Below, one piece after another: positions 33,473-43,764 of a DNA stretch of 64,000 nucleotides. Each line of letters begins with the position of its first letter. Position 1 is the stretch's first letter. The notes below the pieces were generated by a model, which saw only the letters and a program-made list of their open reading frames with translations, was not told where the DNA came from and ran no database searches. Made by a program: the position numbers and the translations under genes. The DNA comes from Hermatobates lingyangjiaoensis (Eukaryota; Arthropoda; Insecta; Hemiptera; Hermatobatidae): contig JAPFBL010001928.1 in the NCBI GenBank assembly GCA_026182355.1, forward strand, positions 7,563,904-7,627,903. Reading direction: 5' to 3'.

Positions 33473-33475
<3 letters not shown>
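33185..33475. mobile_element. Family K fold-back
   Basis: Left arm minus strand: AACGTTGGCAATGAGAGTTT and GAACTGACCGATCCTGATAA. Right arm plus: AAATAAAAACCGAAACGTTG, TGAGAGTTTAATTTGAATC, AGTCCTGATAAACGTTGG. Between them is the family K body also seen at 28505-28690. Followed by (TA)n then (GATA)n at 33516-33537. Confidence 0.7.
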
Positions 33476-33519
<44 letters not shown>

Positions 33520-33719
33520 TAGATAGATAGATAGATAACTGAAACTTGCTTTTTCATAAGTTTCTCCAGTATCCTGGATAACGATCTTGTTATTGTATCC
33601 ACAGAATATAGTAAGTTACCAATCGACTTGCTAAATGAACACATGTTTCTGCTGTCTTCAGCCATTATCAAGATATGAATGCAGTTTAATCCCCCCTACC
33701 CCCTTGTATATACATATAC

Positions 33720-33935
33720 AAATTTCACATAAACACGTGAAATAACAATCAGTGATCAAACCACAATAGAAAATGGGGAAAACAAGACTAAGATCTTTCA
33801 ACCGTAAAAAGCGGTCTTCGTCAGAGTCAAAAACACAACTCAGTTGACCCAAGCAGACTCTGATGAAGACCGCTTGTTACGGTTGAAAGATCTTAGTCTT
33901 GTTTTTCCATTTTCTTATTGTGGTTTGATCATAGA
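33720..33935. mobile_element. Family A fold-back (A4)
   Basis: Two complete arms with spacer CAACTCAGTTGACCC. The plus arm reads CTGATGA in place of the usual CTGACGA; both fit the core consensus CTGANGA. Helix II GACCG/CGGTT is intact in the right arm. Confidence 0.9.
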
Positions 33936-34257
33936 TAGAAGTAAGTTGAGGAACAAAGGAGTATCAGTGTTTCTTGAGTGGGGAGATAGGAAATCACCAG
34001 TGGTGTCACTAGTAAGTACAGATTGCCGATAACTCTTCAATTAAACAAGCCAACGAGATTACGAAAGTAAATTGGGTATAAAGTTACCCAGGAGATAAAA
34101 ATAGATCTATAATGCACACAAACAGCGAAGTTACTATTACAGTATACTTGACGGGTTATTTATTTCCACTGAGGTTAGTATTATTATAATTAAATACATG
34201 CATATTGTTGTTAATACTCATTTTAGTATGATTTATATTATAAACTATTTCTATTAT

Positions 34258-34447
34258 AAATAGGGAAAACCGTCATATCTCGTAAGATGTTCTTGGAGTC
34301 GTTGGAGCTGTTTCAGACATTGTCCATCTTCAATTGTAACTAACCTAAAGAGCTGTTGTCAATGTTATCATAGAAGATGGACAACGATCGAAAGAGGATA
34401 ACGACTTCAAGAACTTCTTACGAGGTATGACAGTTTTCCCTATTTCT
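34258..34447. mobile_element. Fold-back (family G), copy 2
   Basis: AGGGAAAACCGTCATATCTC pairs with GAGGTATGACAGTTTTCCCT. Left-arm minus strand: TTGAAGA, T, GGACAATGTCT, GAA, ACAGCT, C, CAACGAC. Helix II is GGAC/GTCT where copy 1 keeps only GAC/GTC. Confidence 0.75.
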
Positions 34448-34469
34448 AATACACAAATTAGAATTAGTG

Positions 34470-34565
34470 TTAATATTAACCGTTATACCTCGTATAATCA
34501 CTGAAGAGCTCGACCGGTTTCGGATCCTTCTGGTTCCCATCTTCGAGAGCAACTGATTGGTGGAT
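34470..34565 (-). mobile_element. Family G single arm
   Basis: Minus strand: GCTC, T, CGAAGA (U4 lost), TGGGAACCAGAAGGATCC, GAA, ACCGGT, C, GAGC. ACCGGT is a palindromic hexamer and GCTC/GAGC pair as stem I. Confidence 0.55.
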
Positions 34566-35075
34566 TTGATTTCTTGTTTATTTGATATGCATTTGTTATC
34601 TAGATATAATAAAAATATTACAGGGGGCAGTGATTTTTTTGAAAATATTTTTAGGTCGGTTTCGTATAGCCAACATGCGTATGTTATAAAAACAGTAATG
34701 CCTACTCACGTTCTTCATCTCTTCTTCATCACGTTTAATCATGAACTAGCTATTTCATTCCCTATTGGGATAGAGTGTCGAGTTACAAACATTATATAAT
34801 ATTTGTAGGAAGTCAAAACAAGATGTTATACTTTTATAGACTTATATAAGTACATATTAATATTATTTCCCAGGTGGAATAAGATTATTGTTAGTGGGTG
34901 TTTGAAAGATTCCCATGTCAAACTGATATTACATTCACACCTAAGAATCTCTCTTGTTCTTCCGGTGTCAGAATTTGTCATCTTTTTAGCTTTAGATAAC
35001 TATGAAACATTACCAACCAATTATTGCATCTAAGATAGTACATTTGTTATTAAGTAATATGGTACAGAAAATCTT
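34566..35075. other. AT-rich spacer
   Basis: No gene recognised; an 80-residue frame at 34557-34799 shows no domain. Confidence 0.3.
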
Positions 35076-35079
35076 TCTG

Positions 35080-35250
35080 TGACCGGGCGTGCATGCGGCA
35101 ACACTGGTGGTCTCCAACCGTCTCTGAACCAGTGCGCTTGGTTTCCCTCTCTTATCTCTCCTGAAGACGGTTCAAACCGAAAATTAGAGACTGTAAGTGT
35201 GATGTTTTGATTTCTCTATGTTTTCTTTTGTCTATATGAAAAATATAATA
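35080..35250 (+). mobile_element. Family D single unit
   Basis: GGGCGTGCATGCGGCAACAC, TCTCCAACCGTCTCTGAACC, TTGGTTTCCCTCTCTTATCT, the ribozyme-like core, then CTGTAAGTGTG and CTCTATG. Same unit as both arms of the giant palindrome at 55617-56549. Runs into TA-rich sequence. Confidence 0.8.
35157..35190 (+). ncRNA. Minimal hammerhead-like motif (family D)
   Basis: TCTC (35157-35160), CTGAAGA (35161-35167), extra C, helix II GGTT/AACC, GAA (35179-35181), AATT (35182-35185), A at position 17, GAGA (35187-35190) pairing with TCTC. Every expected element is present. Confidence 0.6.
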
Positions 35251-35317
35251 TATATATTAGATTTTGTGGTCTGAAAATGTATATATATATATATTATATA
35301 TATATATAATTATTATA

Positions 35318-35550
35318 TATATATGATTAAACCACAATAAGAATGGGAAAACAAGACTAAGATCTTTCAACCGTAACAAGCGGTCTTCGTCAGAGTCAAA
35401 AACGAAACTGAGTCTGTCAACTCAGTTGGGTTTTGACTCTGACGAAGACCGCTTGTTACGGTTGAAAGATCTTAGTCTTGTTTTCCCATTCTTATTGTGG
35501 TTTAATCATTTATTGTTGTTTCACGTGTTTATGTGAAATCTTTATATATA
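35318..35550. mobile_element. Family A fold-back (A5)
   Basis: Both cores intact, with spacer AACTGAGTCTGTCAACTCAG. The right arm extends through the TTTCACGTGTTTATGTGAAA terminal hairpin to (TA)n. The left arm stops at GATTAAACCAC. Confidence 0.9.
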
Positions 35551-35563
35551 TATATGTGAAACA

Positions 35564-35647
35564 GAAAGCCGCAACAAAGAATGGAAAAGAAAAGCCCTGA
35601 GATCTATTAGACTATCTCATCAGAGAGCTACAACAATTAAATAAGTA

Positions 35648-35660
<13 letters not shown>
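35564..35660 (-). mobile_element. Family L-like arm
   Basis: Minus strand AGCTCT, CTGATGA, GATAGTC, then TAATAGATCTCAGGGC. Resembles the family L palindrome at 57640, but the GAA half is missing. Flanked by (TA)n both sides. Confidence 0.5.
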
Positions 35661-35699
<39 letters not shown>

Positions 35700-35702
<3 letters not shown>

Positions 35703-36010
35703 TGATGTACATAAAGCGGGTAATTAAGAAGGATGTGTAGTTTGCGAATGCATGGCGTGCGCTGGTTGGAGGTGTAAGGGTGACCTTTGCCGAATGGCCA
35801 GTCACCGGCGTATTGTTGCCTAACACACAAGCCTTTGCCCTCTTATTGTTACTGAGCAGGTCAGGCTTTATACTGCCTACTTTTACTCCATTCCAATGTT
35901 CCTTTAATGATGACTCTTTATAATCCTCAAAACTACATCTCTTTTCTAAATTATTTTCACTTTTTAAATCCCCTCTAGTGCTTAAATGCTTTATGCGCAC
36001 AATATACAAA
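35700..36010 (-). other. GC-richer island with 103-residue frame
   Basis: Starts exactly at the end of a 45-bp (TA)n tract. The minus-strand frame 35698-36009 includes LLSNNKRAKACVLGNN and TGHSAKVTLTPPTSARHAF. I recognise no family. It could be the pseudo-LTR or C-terminal region of another PLE, since it sits in (TA)n like the others, but this is a guess. Confidence 0.3.
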
Positions 36011-36057
36011 CATGGAATTTAAATTATGAAAGAATAAAATCAGATAACCTGTATATA

Positions 36058-36130
36058 CAAAGTTCGTGAGTTTTTTTTATGTTTGTTTATTCATCCATTT
36101 TCCGTGGAGATAGAGACCTGAAATTATAAT
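36058..36130 (+). repeat. Dispersed repeat Q, copy 2
   Basis: Inverted relative to 33085-33168; shares AAGTTCGTGAGTTT and CCATTTTCCGTGGAGATAGA. Confidence 0.6.
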
Positions 36131-36195
36131 ATATATTATTTATTACCTTAATAATGTTAAATAAAAGAAAATTATTAATTAACTCTAAAAATTAA

Positions 36196-36545
36196 AGCCA
36201 GGGTAGCCAGTGGCTTGCGTACTCGCCGATGACAGTAGTGCAAATGTAAAAATATATACATATAAATATATAATATATAAATAGAAATATATATAAATAT
36301 AAATGTAAGAAAAAACCATTTTTTTTATTTTAATATTTGCGTAACATAAACACTGGTAATAAAGTAAGGTATGGAACCAGAGTAGCCCAGTGGATTACGT
36401 GCTCGCCGCTGACAGTAGCACAAATATATGATAACTAAATGTAACAAATGTAAAAAAAAAATGTTTCAAGTTAAAATTTGTATAATATAAAAAATGGTAA
36501 TAAAATGAAGACATTGAGTCAGTGTTGCCAGTGGCTTGTAAGTAA
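36196..36545 (+). repeat. Degenerate tandem tRNA-like heads
   Basis: Three phrases near 36197, 36375 and 36516 (for example GTAGCCCAGTGGATTACGTG, CTCGCC, CTGACAGTAG) match the SINE head including the A box, each followed by AT-rich sequence in place of a B box. Confidence 0.5.
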
Positions 36546-36564
36546 AATAAAACTCTATAAACGT

Positions 36565-36690
36565 ATTCTAATGTAGTGCAATCTGTTGTTATGTGGTATT
36601 TACTCATTGTAGGGTAAAAATCTAATGAAATGGTCTCCACATATAAAACTTTTAATGATATAAACAACGCGTTTCGAACACTACATAAGC
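36565..36690 (-). mobile_element. Family M arm
   Basis: Minus strand: GTGTTCGAAACGCGTTGTTT, then TATGTGGAGACC, matching the tail at 41130-41250. No opposing arm. Confidence 0.6.
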
Positions 36691-37006
36691 TTTAACTTAT
36701 ATTGGTACTTTTTGTTTGACAGGTATTTATACCCAGAATTCTTTGACTTGATTAATCCTACTTGAAGATGTACTACACACGAAACACTCTGACGTCCACA
36801 ACAAACGGATTCACTAGGTATGACCGATTTGTTTATTAATATGATGTTTACTAACCTATATGGTACTATCAGTATGTATGTGTTCATTATACTGCGCATA
36901 GTAAATTAAATAGAAGCTACTCTATATGTTCCTTTATTGTATTAAGAATCTCTAAATGTTTTTAGTACCATAATTTTAGGGTTAACACTACAACTAATGT
37001 AGTTTA

Positions 37007-37061
<55 letters not shown>

Positions 37062-37129
37062 ATCATGATTTGCTTTCTTAACCCAAAAACAAATAGTAGT
37101 CATCATGTATTAATCATGTAACAATATTA

Positions 37130-37257
37130 AATTTAGGTATGCTGCAACATAAACAGATTTCTAAGCCCTGAAGATGACACAAATATATGTCGAAACGTCG
37201 GCGAAAGGACTAGTTTAAAATCATTAGACCTCAACCCTCAAAAAAAAAAATTACATA

Positions 37258-37260
<3 letters not shown>
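37130..37260 (+). mobile_element. Family E single arm
   Basis: Plus-strand PLE-terminal sequence between two (TA)n tracts (37013-37058 and 37255-37282), with the clearest ribozyme-like core in the window. Confidence 0.7.
37165..37202 (+). ncRNA. Minimal type I hammerhead-like motif (best example)
   Basis: GCC (37165-37167), CTGAAGA (37168-37174), extra T (37175), helix II GACA (37176-37179) with TGTC (37188-37191) over 8 nt, GAA (37192-37194), palindromic ACGT (37195-37198), C at position 17 (37199), GGC (37200-37202) pairing with GCC. Predicted cleavage is after C37199. The only departures from textbook form are the base after A9 and the loopless helix III. Confidence 0.65.
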
Positions 37261-37289
<29 letters not shown>

Positions 37290-37299
37290 AATATATTTA

Positions 37300-37525
37300 T
37301 AACAAGATTCAATAATATATCGACCTTTTGATAGAATAGGTGTGTGTTTTGCAATTGATTTTTTGCATATTGTGTATATGTTTGATGTTGATATGTGATT
37401 TCTTATTATCCTTTGTTTGTAGGCCTATGAAAAAGGTTTTAAATAAAACCGAAACGTTGGCAACGAGTGTTTGATTTTTTATCCTGGAAAATTGACCGAA
37501 CCCCGATTAGAGAACACACCTATAT
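37300..37525 (+). mobile_element. Family K unit
   Basis: Plus strand: TTTGTAGGCCTATGAAAAAG, hairpin GGTTTT/AAAACC, GAA, ACGT, T, GGC, then CCTGGAAAATTGACCGAACC to (TA)n. GCC/GGC stem I is present, but CTGATGA is replaced by CTATGA. Confidence 0.7.
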
Positions 37526-37764
37526 ATATATATATATATATGTTTAATTCAAATATGCAGCAGCCTCTACATTAACGTCTTTTTTGCTGACTGTCTCTAA
37601 CTTTCTGATTATTTTTCCTTTCTGTTTGAGGTAATTCCAAAATTAGCTTTGCCAGGGACATCTAAACAATATCCAAAGTTCAATTAACATAACACAACTA
37701 GTTAAACGAATGAAAACTATTTTATTAACTCACAAAGCTTTCGACTATACAATAGTTATTCTCA

Positions 37765-37965
37765 GGTTAGAATTTACAAACTCAAATTTCGGGTAATCCG
37801 CCTTGAGGAGAAAAGAGAAAGGGAGACCAAGCACGTTGAAGACGCAGCAGCAAGTAACCCAATTTGAGTTTGTAAGTATGTTTCTTTACTCTGGGTGTAT
37901 TACTCTTCTTCGGATTTTGAACTCGTTTTGTGTCCAGTTTGATCGTCTTTCCGTTTATTAAGTGA
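37765..37965. mobile_element. Family B fold-back
   Basis: Left arm minus strand with mutated core (CTCAAGG), right arm from CAATTTGAGTTTGTAAG to TTTGATCGTCTTTCCG. Includes GGGAGACCAAGCACGTTG, the outer family B block also seen at 31940 and 60755. Confidence 0.7.
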
Positions 37966-37978
37966 ATATATATATATA

Positions 37979-38232
37979 AAGATTTCACATAAACACGTGA
38001 AATAACAATCAATGATAAAACCACAATAAGAAATGGGAAAACAAGACTAAGATCTTTCAACCGTAACAAGCGGTCTTCGTCAGAGTCAAAAACCCGACAA
38101 GCGGTCTTCGTCAGAGTCAAAAACCCAACAAGCGGTCTTCGTCAGAGTCAAAAAACCCAACGAAGACCGCTTGTTACGGTTGAAAGATCTTAGTCTTGTT
38201 TTCCCATTTCTTATTGTGGTTTGATCATTGAT
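37979..38232. mobile_element. Family A fold-back with triplicated core (A6)
   Basis: The left-arm core segment CAAGCGGTCTTCGTCAGAGT plus CAAAAACCC is present three times in tandem (about 38067-38157, unit near 33 bp) before the single right arm. So the palindrome is asymmetric: three minus-strand CTGACGA cores face one truncated plus-strand core. Confidence 0.85.
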
Positions 38233-38239
38233 ATATATA

Positions 38240-38745
38240 TAGTTACCATTCACATACTTTTGTATATTTCAAATGGTATTAGTTGTGAAGGCAAGTCAGA
38301 TCTAAAAACCAACTGAAAATGTTTAAAATATAGAAGATAAGACAGAACACAAGACTTACGATACTCAAATACTTAAGTTCTATAAGTATAGAAACTTAAA
38401 AATATGGATAGTTGTTACTGTTAATATAAGTTTATAGTTATTTAATACTTGAAATGAATTGTAGGTTGGTGTGTTAAATTCTGAATCAGGTTTCAATAGG
38501 GAGGGAGTGCAAGCACACCCTGGCGGGTGATAGAGAACGTGGCCATAACAATAGAGGCTCCCTTGGAGCTGTGGGTGGATTGTCAAGGGCAAGCGTCCCT
38601 CATCCATCTGCCCAGCAAGAAACCCTTCTGTTACAAATTAAACAATAATAGTCACAAATTAGATAACAATCTAACGACAGCTATTGTTTGAAAACCAGTT
38701 TTAATTTAATATTAGATTTCAAACTAAACAATATTCTAATTATTT
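38240..38745. other. Unassigned spacer
   Basis: Mixed composition near 38460-38630 without a recognisable domain. Confidence 0.3.
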
Positions 38746-38749
38746 TATT

Positions 38750-39118
38750 TTTAAAATCGTAGTTACAATTTATTTAATAATCGAAAATTAAATATAAATA
38801 AATTTTAAAACTGTAGTTATAATTTATTTAATAATCAAAAATTAAATATAAATAAATTTTAAAACTGTAGTATTTATTTTTTTAATAATCAAAAATTAAA
38901 TATAAATAAATTTTAAAATAGTATTTATAATTTATTTAATAATCAAAAATTTAATATAAATAAATTTTAAAACTGTAGTTATAATTTATTTTAATCAAAA
39001 ATTTAATATAAATAAATTTTAAAACTGTAGTTATAATTTATTTAATAATCAAAAATTAAATATAAATAAATTTTAAAACTGTAGTTATAATTTATTTAAT
39101 AATCAAAAATTAAATTTT
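38750..39118. repeat. 54-bp AT minisatellite, about 6.6 units
   Basis: AATTTTAAAACTGTAG phrases start at 38801, 38855, 38909, 38963, 39015 and 39069 (one unit 52 bp). Confidence 0.9.
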
Positions 39119-39411
39119 ACAGATATAGCTATTTTTTTTTGTAATTTATATAGTATTGAAACTCTTAACAGGTTTCTTTGCTTGTTAGCATTGAGAATTT
39201 ATCATGTTTTCAGAATTTAGTATTTCATATTAATACCAATATTTAAAGAATATATTTAAATATTACATTATTTTTAATGACATTTCAAATAAAAAAATGA
39301 AAATTCTGAAACCAGAATTTAGCATTTTAGCATTAGAATTTAGCATTTTTATATTCAATAATAAATTTCCAATATTATATTGAATATTTAATATTAAAAA
39401 TGTTTTTAATA

Positions 39412-39441
39412 TATATATATTCAAAATATATATATATTTTG

Positions 39442-39489
<48 letters not shown>

Positions 39490-39505
39490 TATATATATAT
39501 AATAT
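39412..39505. repeat. Compound (TA)n tract
   Basis: Long TA runs with small inverted interruptions, followed by a family H tail remnant (GTGTTAGTCCTCTTTCTTGT) at 39507-39550. Confidence 0.85.
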
Positions 39506-39572
39506 ACAGTGTTAGTCCTCTTTCTTGTGTTCTCTAGCTGTAACTTTAATTATATATATATATATATTTGTT

Positions 39573-39772
39573 AAAAAGATTTCACATATACACGTGAAAT
39601 AACAATCAATACCACAATAAGAAATGGGAAAAAAAGACTAAGATCTTTTAACTGTAACAAGCGGTCTTCGTCAAAGAGTTGGGTTTTTGACTCTGACGAA
39701 GACCGCTTGTTACGGTTGAAAGATCTTAGTCTTGTTTTCGCATTTCTTATTTTGGTTTGATCATTGATATAT
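39573..39772. mobile_element. Family A fold-back (A7)
   Basis: Left arm has lost GATCAAA; right arm complete with CTGACGA, helix II and GAA. Spacer GTCAAAGAGTTGGGT. Confidence 0.85.
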
Positions 39773-39779
39773 ATTTGTT

Positions 39780-40540
39780 ATGCAATATTATTGTACATAC
39801 ATACTCGAATGGTTTCAGCAATAAGTATTAATTATTATTTACAGACTTAATATTATTATTATTATTAATTAATTTTGGCTGTTATGACTGACAAATATTT
39901 AAATTATGAAATATTTTATCTTTGAAGATGGTGTGTCATTATAAATGAGGTTGTGTTTCAAAACTGACACGCGTGTCATAGAGTCGCCATCACCGATGTA
40001 TATTATAGTCATCATAAAGATTTCTGAGGACACTTTAGGAGGATTTAAAGCAATATTTTGTAATATAGTCACTTTTGCAAAATTGTTCATCATTTTAGAA
40101 ATTTGACTAAAAAGCAGAGAATGCTTGAGTGAAATGAAACTTGAAATATATTTCGGGTTATATTCGATTAAATTCATTTGAAGTTAGTTAGATACCTCTA
40201 ATAAAGAACTATAAGCAATTGGAATTATATAAACAATTGAAATCAGTTTTGTAATCTTTTTACGAACTTTTTTGTTATATTCTCAATCTAATTTTAACTT
40301 TTTGACACTTTAGATTCATACAGTATCTAGGTCAGTGTTTGTTTAAGTTCAGATCATGGTAACAGACATTCGAAGGTGTGGGAGTGGGAAAAAATGTACG
40401 TATACACAACTACGTAACGCGCGCATTGTTACGTGAGGGTATCTGAATTTACTACGACAATGAAAGAAAGTAATATGTATGACTATATGTTAATGTAGTG
40501 TTCTGAAGTTAGCCAACTAATCAGGGGCACCAATTGTTAA
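39780..40540. other. AT-rich spacer
   Basis: No gene recognised; a 92-residue minus frame at 39899-40177 shows no domain. Confidence 0.3.
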
Positions 40541-40544
40541 ACCA

Positions 40545-40747
40545 TTCGAAACCAAATTTCCCTTTAATATATAAACTTTCAACAATTTGATTATGGTCTA
40601 GATCATTTCTCTCCATAAAGCTACATCAAGCCTTACACTTTCTTACCTTCATGGTCAACTTATTCATTATGAATGTAACAATGTAGGAAAGCTTTATTCT
40701 TTAATACAATGTCTTATTCTTTATTACATTCATTTCTAATGCGACTC
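40545..40747 (+). repeat. Shared 5' flank of SINE subfamily, copy 2
   Basis: Matches 21606-21835 in reverse complement (ACCAAATTTCCCTTTAATAT, TTTGATTATGGTC, ACATTCATTTCTAATG). Confidence 0.75.
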
Positions 40748-41050
40748 GAAGCCAGGTTAGCTCGGTGTTAACCTACTGAAAATCCAGGTTAACCTACTCG
40801 CCTCTGAGCTGGTAGGTCTGGGGTTCGATACCCACCAGGCCTTCGATTTATTCACATGGAAGTTGAATGCCATCGATCCCTAGCTTGTACGATGTCAGGT
40901 ACTCGTTAAAGATCCCTACTCTAAATATTTTTGAGTTAGAGAAAATTTAGGACTCCTACTGTAGAATCAGAATCAATCTTCATTGTGTGCTATCACAAAG
41001 GGCCAATGTTCGGCCTACATGTGTTCCCTTGTGGAACTAGGTTAAGCTAG
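40748..41050 (+). mobile_element. tRNA-derived SINE, tail type 1, deletion subfamily
   Basis: A box TTAGCTCGGTG, a 20-bp internal duplication (GGTTAACCTACT twice), B box GGGGTTCGATACCC, the same core deletion as the 21-kb trimer, tail CAAAGGGCCAATGTTCGGCC and TGTTCCCTTGTGGAAC. Confidence 0.85.
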
Positions 41051-41195
41051 CTAACCAATCATCTTTTTGATAGGTCGAGACTAATGGACAAACATATTTT
41101 ATTAATTTAGTATGATTCTAATTAAAAAAATTATATATATCATTAGTCGTGCAATCCGTAATTGTATAACATTTGCTCATTGAGGGAAAACGATG

Positions 41196-41425
41196 ATTCA
41201 CAGTCTCCACATAAAAGAAGTTTTTTTTATTTAAACAATGCGTTTCAAACACTTCTTGTTCATCATCAGGTAAACTTGCGATTGGAATAGTGGACAATGG
41301 GAGCGATTTCGACAATCGCCTTTACTCCACTGCTCCTATTGGAGGTTTACCTGATGATGACCACGAAGTGTTTGAAACGTGTAGTTTAAATAAAAAACTT
41401 CTTTTGTGTGGATTATCATTTTCTT
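41196..41425. mobile_element. Fold-back (family M) with 60-bp unique spacer
   Basis: Left minus: CTGATGA, T, GAACA/TGTTT, GAA, ACGC. Right plus: CTGATGA, T, GACCACGAAGTGTTT, GAA, ACGT, G. G at position 17 would block cleavage. The spacer 41284-41345 contains ATTGGAATAGTGGAC and TCCACTGCTCCTATTG. Confidence 0.75.
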
Positions 41426-41940
41426 CTAGTATGAAATAATTATATATAGAAAGGTTTAATAAAGAAATCTTTGACGAAATAGTTACCAATATGGAAACAA
41501 ACATATTATTGTTTAGATTGTAATTGGTCATAAACCTAATTGTTGATTTAACTGCTTTGCTGTGAATGTGAGGTCACTAAATCAATGCAGGGGTCAGATA
41601 TGGCTTAACTGGGCTTCCTCTTAAGAGTGAAAGCTCAAATCTTACCCATGAGCAAAGACTTTTCATGCATGAGGTGAAAAATCTTGCGAATGCCATTACA
41701 TTGAGGAGGGCGTAAAACTTAAGATTCCTACTTTAATAATCTTGAGTATGGTAACTTTCAAATCTAAATGATTTCCGTTGAAAAATCAACCCGGTAGTTG
41801 TCGAAATAAACCAAATCTCAAATGAACATATCTTGTAGTTGTTTACAAGAACTACAAAAAACCTTTTTTTTCCAAAACTGGTTTAAGTGGTTTCATGGTT
41901 CACCTCAAGGTTATTGTGCTTGTTAATGTTCTTTGCTAAC
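41426..41940. other. Unassigned spacer
   Basis: No gene recognised; may include PLE pseudo-LTR sequence upstream of 41950, not proven. Confidence 0.25.
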
Positions 41941-41949
41941 CTTCTTTGG

Positions 41950-42085
41950 ATGCTACCAGAGTCTCACCGCAGAGTGATAAGAAAACTAGAGAGTGTTAAC
42001 AAGAAATTGGTCAATGCAGAAGCTGCTGCTAATTAATAATATATGCTTAAGGGAAGAGCTGCTGCTCTTCGTACGCAAATAAAAA
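41950..42085 (+). pseudogene. Penelope-like element, N-terminal fragment
   Basis: ATG at 41950 opens a frame beginning MLPESHRRVIRKLESVNKKL and containing VNAEAAAN before a stop at 42034. It aligns with the second PLE fragment at 57474 (ELPVNYKKIIR, KKIINAEAAV). This charged, Leu-heptad start with an NAEAA block is the usual PLE N-terminus. After the stops a relic (LKGRAAALRTQI) corresponds to LKEDFCQYTRN there. Broken and truncated. Confidence 0.6.
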
Positions 42086-42177
42086 ATAATAACAGTGTAG
42101 ATAAATACTGACTTCCACAATAAAATGCGGCTGCCCTGTCTTTATTTATATAGTACCCCAGATCTGTCCACCCGGAA

Positions 42178-42318
42178 GAGAGCGTCGTATCGTCTATTTT
42201 AAGAACTGTGTGATAGGTTAAGGTTTATTTTAGTTTCATCTACAATTCTGGATAATGTTTGTATGGTGAGTAACAACTGCGTTATAGGCTTAGAAAACCT
42301 GATAGTGCATGTTAACCT
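42178..42318 (+). repeat. Duplicated segment, copy 1 (minisatellite progenitor)
   Basis: AGAGCGTCGTATCGTCTATT, GTGTGATAGGTTAAGGTTTA, TTCTGGATAATGTTTGTATG recur at 44384-44498. Here TTAGAAAACCTGATAGTGCA occurs once, where copy 2 has about 35 tandem units. Confidence 0.9.
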
Positions 42319-42729
42319 TGAGCTCTAGTTTATTGTTACTTTGCAAATTTTCTTGCCTTTTATTAAACGATAGTTATAGTTTTTCAAAGAGCATATATTG
42401 TCGCATAAAAGATGCCTTGTTGAAGAAAACAAGAAGATGAGAGTTAATAGAGCGGTTGTTGGTGCATAGTGGAGGACGGTGCAATTGGGTTCGATAAGTA
42501 GATGTGTGGAGGGCCGACCGTTCAGTGACCCTGATGTTCGTGACGCTAGTGGTTCCTGAATAAGCAGCGCACTAAGGAGAGGGTAATCTGGCCAGATGCG
42601 GGTGGTTTGGGAGGCTAGGTAGTAACGGTTGAAGTAGTTCGATTCCAAGTGGACCGTAGCCAGACAACGCTCTATGTCCACGATCCCTTATCTATGTCTC
42701 TCCAATACATCAAACTCTCAATTGTTCAT

Positions 42730-43283
42730 TCCCTGAGATGAATCCTAGATTCATTTTTAATCATCAAATTATCTATTACTCACAATGCAGTCTGTGATTT
42801 CTGTTTTTTCTTAAATTCACTTTGTTTCAACCAAAACACTTTTTTTACAATCTAAGTTGTTACATATCCTGAGATATTTCTATCCTAGATTCATTTCTAA
42901 TCATCAAACTATCTATTATTCACAATGCAGTCTGTGATTTCTGTTTTTTCTTAAATTCACTTTGTTTGCACCAAAACACTTTTTTTACAATCTAAGTTGT
43001 TACATATCCTGAGATATTTCTATCCTAGATTCATTTCTAATCATCAAATTATCTATTATTCACAATGCAGTCTGTGATTTCTGTTTTTTCTTAAATTCAC
43101 TTTGTTTGCACCAAAACACTTTTTTTACAATCTAAGTTGTTACATATCCTGAGATATTTCTATCCTAGATTCATTTCTAATCATCAAACTATCTATTATT
43201 CACAATGCAGTCTGTGATTTCTGTTTTTTCTTAAATTCACTTTGTTTCAACCAAAACACTTTTTTTTTAAAAAAAATCTAAGT
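42730..43283 (+). repeat. 140-bp tandem repeat, about 4 units
   Basis: CCTAGATTCATTT starts at 42744, 42884, 43024 and 43164, exactly 140 bp apart. Units differ by few bases, so the array is young. Confidence 0.95.
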
Positions 43284-43492
43284 TATTACTATACCAGTGT
43301 CTCAAAACATCTCAAGTTAATATTGTTGATGTAGAAGCCAAATTTGGTTATTAAAAATCGAATAAATCTTCCAATTTCACTGAATATTCAAACAAAGTAT
43401 TTAGAAATATTAATATTGTTATAAAATAAAAGTAAAATATAGCAAGTATTTCATTTTTACCTTAATATTCCATAAAACATCAAAATTTATAC

Positions 43493-43573
43493 TTTTGATA
43501 ATTTTTAATTGTGAACTCAAAACTGTTAGCAGATGTATACTTGAGTGTGTTGCGTGTTTGTGTGTGTGTATGT

Positions 43574-43619
<46 letters not shown>

Positions 43620-43694
43620 GTATTTGATAATTTTTAATTGTGAACTCAAAACTGTTAGCAGATGTATAGTTATGTGTGTTGTGTGTATGTGTGT

Positions 43695-43733
<39 letters not shown>

Positions 43734-43760
43734 TGCGTGCGTGTGCGTGTTTCATTGTGT
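43493..43760 (+). repeat. Duplicated (GT)n module
   Basis: A roughly 129-bp unit occurs twice in tandem: GATAATTTTTAATTGTGAAC, CTGTTAGCAGATGTATA, then a long GT run. Frames through it give Cys-Val or His-Thr peptides of no meaning. Confidence 0.9.
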
Positions 43761-43764
43761 TCAG

